IMG/VR virus record: IMGVR_UViG_3300025646_000197
Span: 1 to 31,632 of that record
Direction: 5' to 3' (one strand)
Length of the DNA: 31,632 nt
DNA from: a virus
The notes under the pieces are model-generated. The model saw only the letters and a program-made list of their open reading frames with translations. It was not told where the DNA came from and did no database searches. Shown piece by piece: positions 29,054-31,632 of this stretch (the first letter of the stretch is position 1; every line of letters begins with the position of its first letter). The translations under genes and the position numbers were made by a program.

Positions 29054-30173
29054 TGAACAAGACACAAATTATATTTCGCAAGAAATAATTAATTATTATA
29101 GTAAGTTTAAAAATATAGGAGACTATATTAAAGAAACTAAAATATCTCAAATATCATCTTCACAATCTTTACTTCCAGGTATGAGTATTGAAGACGATTT
29201 CTTTGATAACTTTGATACTAATCCTAACGATATGGATATTGGATTTAGAAAAGTTGATGAAGATACTTTTAAATCTATGTTAGATATAGTTTCATCACAT
29301 ACTAATATGGTTTCTATACCTGGTAAAAATATGAGATATGTTGTGTATGAAAAAAACACAAATAAGATTTTAGGATTTATTAGACTAAGTTCTCCAGTTA
29401 TGTTTATGAAACCTAGGAATACTTTATTAGGTCGTCCTTTACAAACAACTGTGCCTGAAGAAATGATTAGATTTAATAAAAGTGTTATTATGGGTTTTGT
29501 TATAGTTCCAACTCAACCTTTTGGATTTAATTATTTGGGTGGTAAACTATTGGCTGCTATTTGTTGTACACACGAAGTTAGAGAAGATATTAATAGAACA
29601 TATGACGCTGACATTTGTATGTTTGAAACTACAAGTTTATATGGCACAAGTAAAAGTGCAAGTCAATATGACGGTATGAAACCTTTTTTAAGATATAAAG
29701 GATTAAGTGAAAGTGCTTTTGCACCTATGATTGAAGGAGAAACCTTTAAGAAATTCGAACATTGGTTTAAAAGTAAAAACGATAACAAACCTTTAGTAAG
29801 TGCGGATGCGTCTAGTAGAAAAATGTTAATGCAAGGTAAAATGATTTCTATTACTAAAAAGTTTTTAAAGAAATATAATGAAAGTAAATATAAAGAGTTT
29901 GTTGAAATGGTTGAAAATGCAAAACACTTGACCGAACAAAAAAGATATTATACTTCATTCTACGGATATTCAAATGTTCCAGAATTTTTATCAGGTAAAG
30001 ATAAAGAGTTAAAGAAAGCAGAAAACTATGATAGTTTTAAATTCAATAACGTAATTGAATGGTGGAAAAAGAAAGCAAGTAAAAGATACGAACAGTTGAA
30101 AAACGAAAATAGATTAAGAACAAAATTAGAAATCTGGTCAGTTAATAATACAGATATAGATATAATAAGATAG
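29043..30173 (+). CDS. DruA/DUF4338-like protein, possible GNAT-fold transferase
   Basis: A 376-residue protein that I relate, with caution, to the DUF4338 family of Druantia DruA. Shared layout: R-Y-V-V-Y-E and I-L-G-F-I-R-L-S-S-P, an R-N-T-L-L-G segment, F-V-I-V-P-T-Q-P-F-G-F-N-Y-L-G-G-K-L-L-A, then M-F-E-T-T-S-L-Y-G-T-S near the position of the DruA L-E-T-F-V motif. The C-terminal ~150 residues are highly charged and helical with no motif I know. It lies between the polymerase/methyltransferase genes and uvsX. In a phage it might act on DNA or on host defence; which is open. Confidence 0.55.
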   Translation: MELNEQDTNYISQEIINYYSKFKNIGDYIKETKISQISSSQSLLPGMSIEDDFFDNFDTNPNDMDIGFRKVDEDTFKSMLDIVSSHTNMVSIPGKNMRYVVYEKNTNKILGFIRLSSPVMFMKPRNTLLGRPLQTTVPEEMIRFNKSVIMGFVIVPTQPFGFNYLGGKLLAAICCTHEVREDINRTYDADICMFETTSLYGTSKSASQYDGMKPFLRYKGLSESAFAPMIEGETFKKFEHWFKSKNDNKPLVSADASSRKMLMQGKMISITKKFLKKYNESKYKEFVEMVENAKHLTEQKRYYTSFYGYSNVPEFLSGKDKELKKAENYDSFKFNNVIEWWKKKASKRYEQLKNENRLRTKLEIWSVNNTDIDIIR

Positions 30174-30186
30174 GATATATATAATT

Positions 30187-30999
30187 ATGAGTACAATTAA
30201 AATATGGTCAAAAGAACCAGGTTTAGAAAAAGTTGAAGAAGCAAGACCAAGATTAATGCGTGAGTTTATACCTGAATGGTATAAAACTATGCCACGTGAT
30301 ACAGTTGAAACTTTATTAAAAACTGAAAATCAAACAATTAAAACTTGTCCTAGTTTTGGCGAATGGTTTAATACAGGCATTGTTATTCCAGCGTGGACAG
30401 ATATGTTTCTTCAATTAGATGAAAAGACTAGAGATGTAAGGTGGAAAATTTCACAAGGAACATTTAGAGTAGATGTTCACCACGATGGACAATATAGAGA
30501 TCACTTACCACCACACGCACAACAACAATTAGCAGCAGTATTTAAATTAATATGTCCTTGGAGAATTAAAACTGAACCAGGTTATTCATTATATCAAATG
30601 CCTTTGATATATCATTTTAATAAAGACTTTGATGTTGCCGCTGGTATGATTAAAACAGATCAATGGCACGAAATAAATCAACAACTCCTTGTTAGAAGAT
30701 ATGGAGATGTGTTAATAAAGAGAGGTACACCACTCGCTTGTTATGTTCCATTTAAACGTGAGACACATAAATATAATATACTAGATCATTTTAAAAACGA
30801 AAAAGAAATACATAATCTTAATAAAATGGACTATGTAAATACTTTACAAGTACGTACTTCATTTAAACACGGTTATAGAAAAAAGACTAACGAGACGACT
30901 AGTGGTTGTCCATATCACAGGAGAGTAAATGATTTCAAAGGAATCTTACAAAGATTTAAAAGAATATTGGGATTATCAAAGAAAGATACAATACAATAA
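30187..30999 (+). CDS. Conserved protein of unknown function (DUF6065-like)
   Basis: A 270-residue protein with K-T-C-P-S-F-G-E-W-F-N-T-G, I-P-A-W-T-D-M-F-L, F-K-L-I-C-P-W-R-I-K-T-E-P-G-Y-S, and later K-R-G-T-P-L-A-C-Y-V-P-F-K-R-E. This resembles the DUF6065 family found in marine phages and some bacteria, apparently an all-beta fold with conserved proline/tryptophan turns. The P-Y-H-R-R and basic residues mark the C-terminus. No function is known to me. The next ORF starts 71 bp before its stop, an unusually long overlap. Confidence 0.65.
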   Translation: MSTIKIWSKEPGLEKVEEARPRLMREFIPEWYKTMPRDTVETLLKTENQTIKTCPSFGEWFNTGIVIPAWTDMFLQLDEKTRDVRWKISQGTFRVDVHHDGQYRDHLPPHAQQQLAAVFKLICPWRIKTEPGYSLYQMPLIYHFNKDFDVAAGMIKTDQWHEINQQLLVRRYGDVLIKRGTPLACYVPFKRETHKYNILDHFKNEKEIHNLNKMDYVNTLQVRTSFKHGYRKKTNETTSGCPYHRRVNDFKGILQRFKRILGLSKKDTIQ

Positions 31000-31288
31000 A
31001 GAACAAGTTTACTCTATGGCAGATCAATTTAAAAATAGATTGATTGTAGATCGTAGTAATATAAGTTTAGAAGAGTTTAAAAGTAATCTTTGGTCAAATG
31101 TTCCAGTAGAAGAGTATGAAGACCCACCTAAAGAATGGATACCTGAAGATCAAAACTATAGATTTGAATGGGAAGAAATAGATAAGAAAACAAAATCTAA
31201 AGGGAGACCTGTTGTTTTAAGAGCAAAAGATAGTAAAGAATGGCAAGAGGCGTTTGAAGAGTTGGATAATGCAAATAGTAATATATAA
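30929..31288 (+). CDS. Hypothetical protein upstream of uvsX
   Basis: A 119-residue protein, charged and rich in Trp and Pro (L-W-S-N-V-P-V-E-E-Y-E-D-P-P-K-E-W-I-P). The start at 30929 has a good Shine-Dalgarno (AGGAGAG) but overlaps the previous gene by 71 bp; an in-frame ATG at 31016-31018 (M-A-D-Q-F-K-N) would avoid the overlap. Codon pattern supports the ORF. Family unknown. Confidence 0.6.
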   Translation: MISKESYKDLKEYWDYQRKIQYNKEQVYSMADQFKNRLIVDRSNISLEEFKSNLWSNVPVEEYEDPPKEWIPEDQNYRFEWEEIDKKTKSKGRPVVLRAKDSKEWQEAFEELDNANSNI

Positions 31289-31442
31289 AAATGGAAGACC
31301 TGCATTTACTCACAACTTTAAATCAAATGAACTTGACAATATTAAAGAAATATGTTATAATAATAATATAAAATGGTACACGATAAGTTACACAGATAAG
31401 GAGTATAAAGAATATGAGCAATTTTCTAAAGGACATAATTAA
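31269..31442 (+). CDS. Small hypothetical protein
   Basis: A 57-codon ORF from the ATG at 31269 (the in-frame TTG at 31254 is not needed). The product starts [14 protein letters not shown] and looks like a small beta-rich domain ending Y-T-D-K-E-Y-K-E. It overlaps the previous gene by 20 bp and uvsX by 29 bp. The uvsX promoter lies inside it. Function unknown. Confidence 0.5.
   Translation: MQIVIYKNGRPAFTHNFKSNELDNIKEICYNNNIKWYTISYTDKEYKEYEQFSKGHN
31333..31361 (+). promoter_or_regulatory. Consensus sigma70-type promoter for uvsX
   Basis: TTGACA (31333-31338), 17-bp spacer, TATAAT (31356-31361) in the form TGTTATAAT: a perfect match. It lies in the small upstream ORF, 52 bp before the uvsX ATG, leaving a leader of ~45 nt with a TAAGGAG Shine-Dalgarno (31397-31403). 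Confidence 0.75.
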
Positions 31443-31632
31443 AGAAACTGGCAATGAATATGCTGGTTTAGTAAGTGAAGGAGTTGATAGTGCAGACGTA
31501 ACAAGTTTTATTGATACAGGTTCTTATTCTTTCAATGCGTTATTATCAGGTTCAATATATGGCGGTATGCCAGGTAATAAAATAACTGCTATTGCAGGTG
31601 AAGCCGCTACAGGTAAAACTTTCTTTGCATTA
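31414..31632 (+). CDS. uvsX: UvsX recombinase (RecA-like), N-terminal part
   Basis: The first 73 residues of a RecA/UvsX-type protein cut by the window end. The ATG at 31414 has TAAGGAG 10 nt upstream. After an N-terminal helix it reads [16 protein letters not shown] and then [21 protein letters not shown], where G-E-A-A-T-G-K-T is Walker A. UvsX catalyses strand exchange for recombination-dependent replication and works with UvsY and UvsW. Position after gp43 is as in T4-like phages. Confidence 0.92.
   Translation, partial: MSNFLKDIIKETGNEYAGLVSEGVDSADVTSFIDTGSYSFNALLSGSIYGGMPGNKITAIAGEAATGKTFFAL

Noticed and set aside
1-31632. CRISPR arrays, insertion sequences, homing endonucleases or introns
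   Set aside because: No regular repeat-spacer series, transposase, terminal inverted repeats or HNH/GIY-YIG endonuclease motifs were found; core genes are uninterrupted.

Overview
The window is a contiguous piece of the replication and transcription core of a T4-like myovirus, cut from a very AT-rich genome. All recognised genes lie on the + strand and are tightly packed, with many ATGA or GTGA stop/start overlaps. The core gene order is uvsW (partial), 55, 47, 46, then 45, 44, 62, regA, 43 and uvsX (partial), which is the T4/cyanophage order. The accessory genes (hsp20, a MoxR/VWA 'CobS/CobT' pair, peptide deformylase, many 2OG-Fe(II) oxygenases, bS21, peroxiredoxin) and the base composition suggest a marine phage. 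A SAR11-like or other alphaproteobacterial host is my inference. No photosynthesis gene is present in this stretch, so a cyanobacterial host is possible but not indicated.

Layout. 1-1901: end of UvsW, an Sm-like small protein, the late sigma factor gp55 from a consensus sigma70-type promoter, and two small ORFs. 1930-5346: gp47/gp46 recombination nuclease with an oxygenase gene wedged between them. 5343-9857: an accessory island of 2OG-Fe(II) oxygenases, one of them fused to a GNAT-like domain and one apparently catalytically dead, plus peptide deformylase. 9854-11981: a small protein, a fold-type II PLP enzyme and an SPPY-type amino-methyltransferase, translationally coupled. 12012-15714: a HEXXH+VWA protein and a MoxR-type AAA+ ATPase, each preceded by a copy of the same ~65-bp promoter-region repeat. 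15738-17522: strong terminator, bS21, about 400 bp of non-coding sequence full of RNA hairpins and terminators, hsp20, a small conserved protein, a small membrane protein. 17549-22444: peroxiredoxin, DUF3310 protein, sliding clamp gp45, oxygenases, clamp loader gp44/gp62, a tRNA-Gly with an odd T-loop, and RegA. 22425-28367: a RimK-type ATP-grasp ligase fused to a RimB-type aspartic protease domain, further oxygenases, an adrenodoxin-type ferredoxin, DNA polymerase gp43. 28330-31632: an MT-A70 methyltransferase, a tiny membrane ORF, a DruA/DUF4338-like protein, three proteins of unknown function and the start of uvsX.

How it fits together. The core genes make the replisome (gp43, 44, 45, 62), recombination machinery (UvsX, UvsW, gp46/47) and the late-transcription switch (gp55 plus clamp). 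RegA represses early mRNAs. Interleaved accessory genes fall into a protein/translation-remodelling set (deformylase, bS21, tRNA-Gly, RimK-RimB, Hsp20), a probable DNA-modification set (MT-A70, SPPY methyltransferase with PLP enzyme, perhaps the GNAT/DruA-like proteins) and about ten 2OG-Fe(II) oxygenases whose substrates are unknown. Several promoters share a TTGnnn-17 bp-TATAAT layout, often with an extended TGTTATAAT -10 and embedded in the upstream gene. Three sit so close to the start codon that the mRNA would be nearly leaderless.
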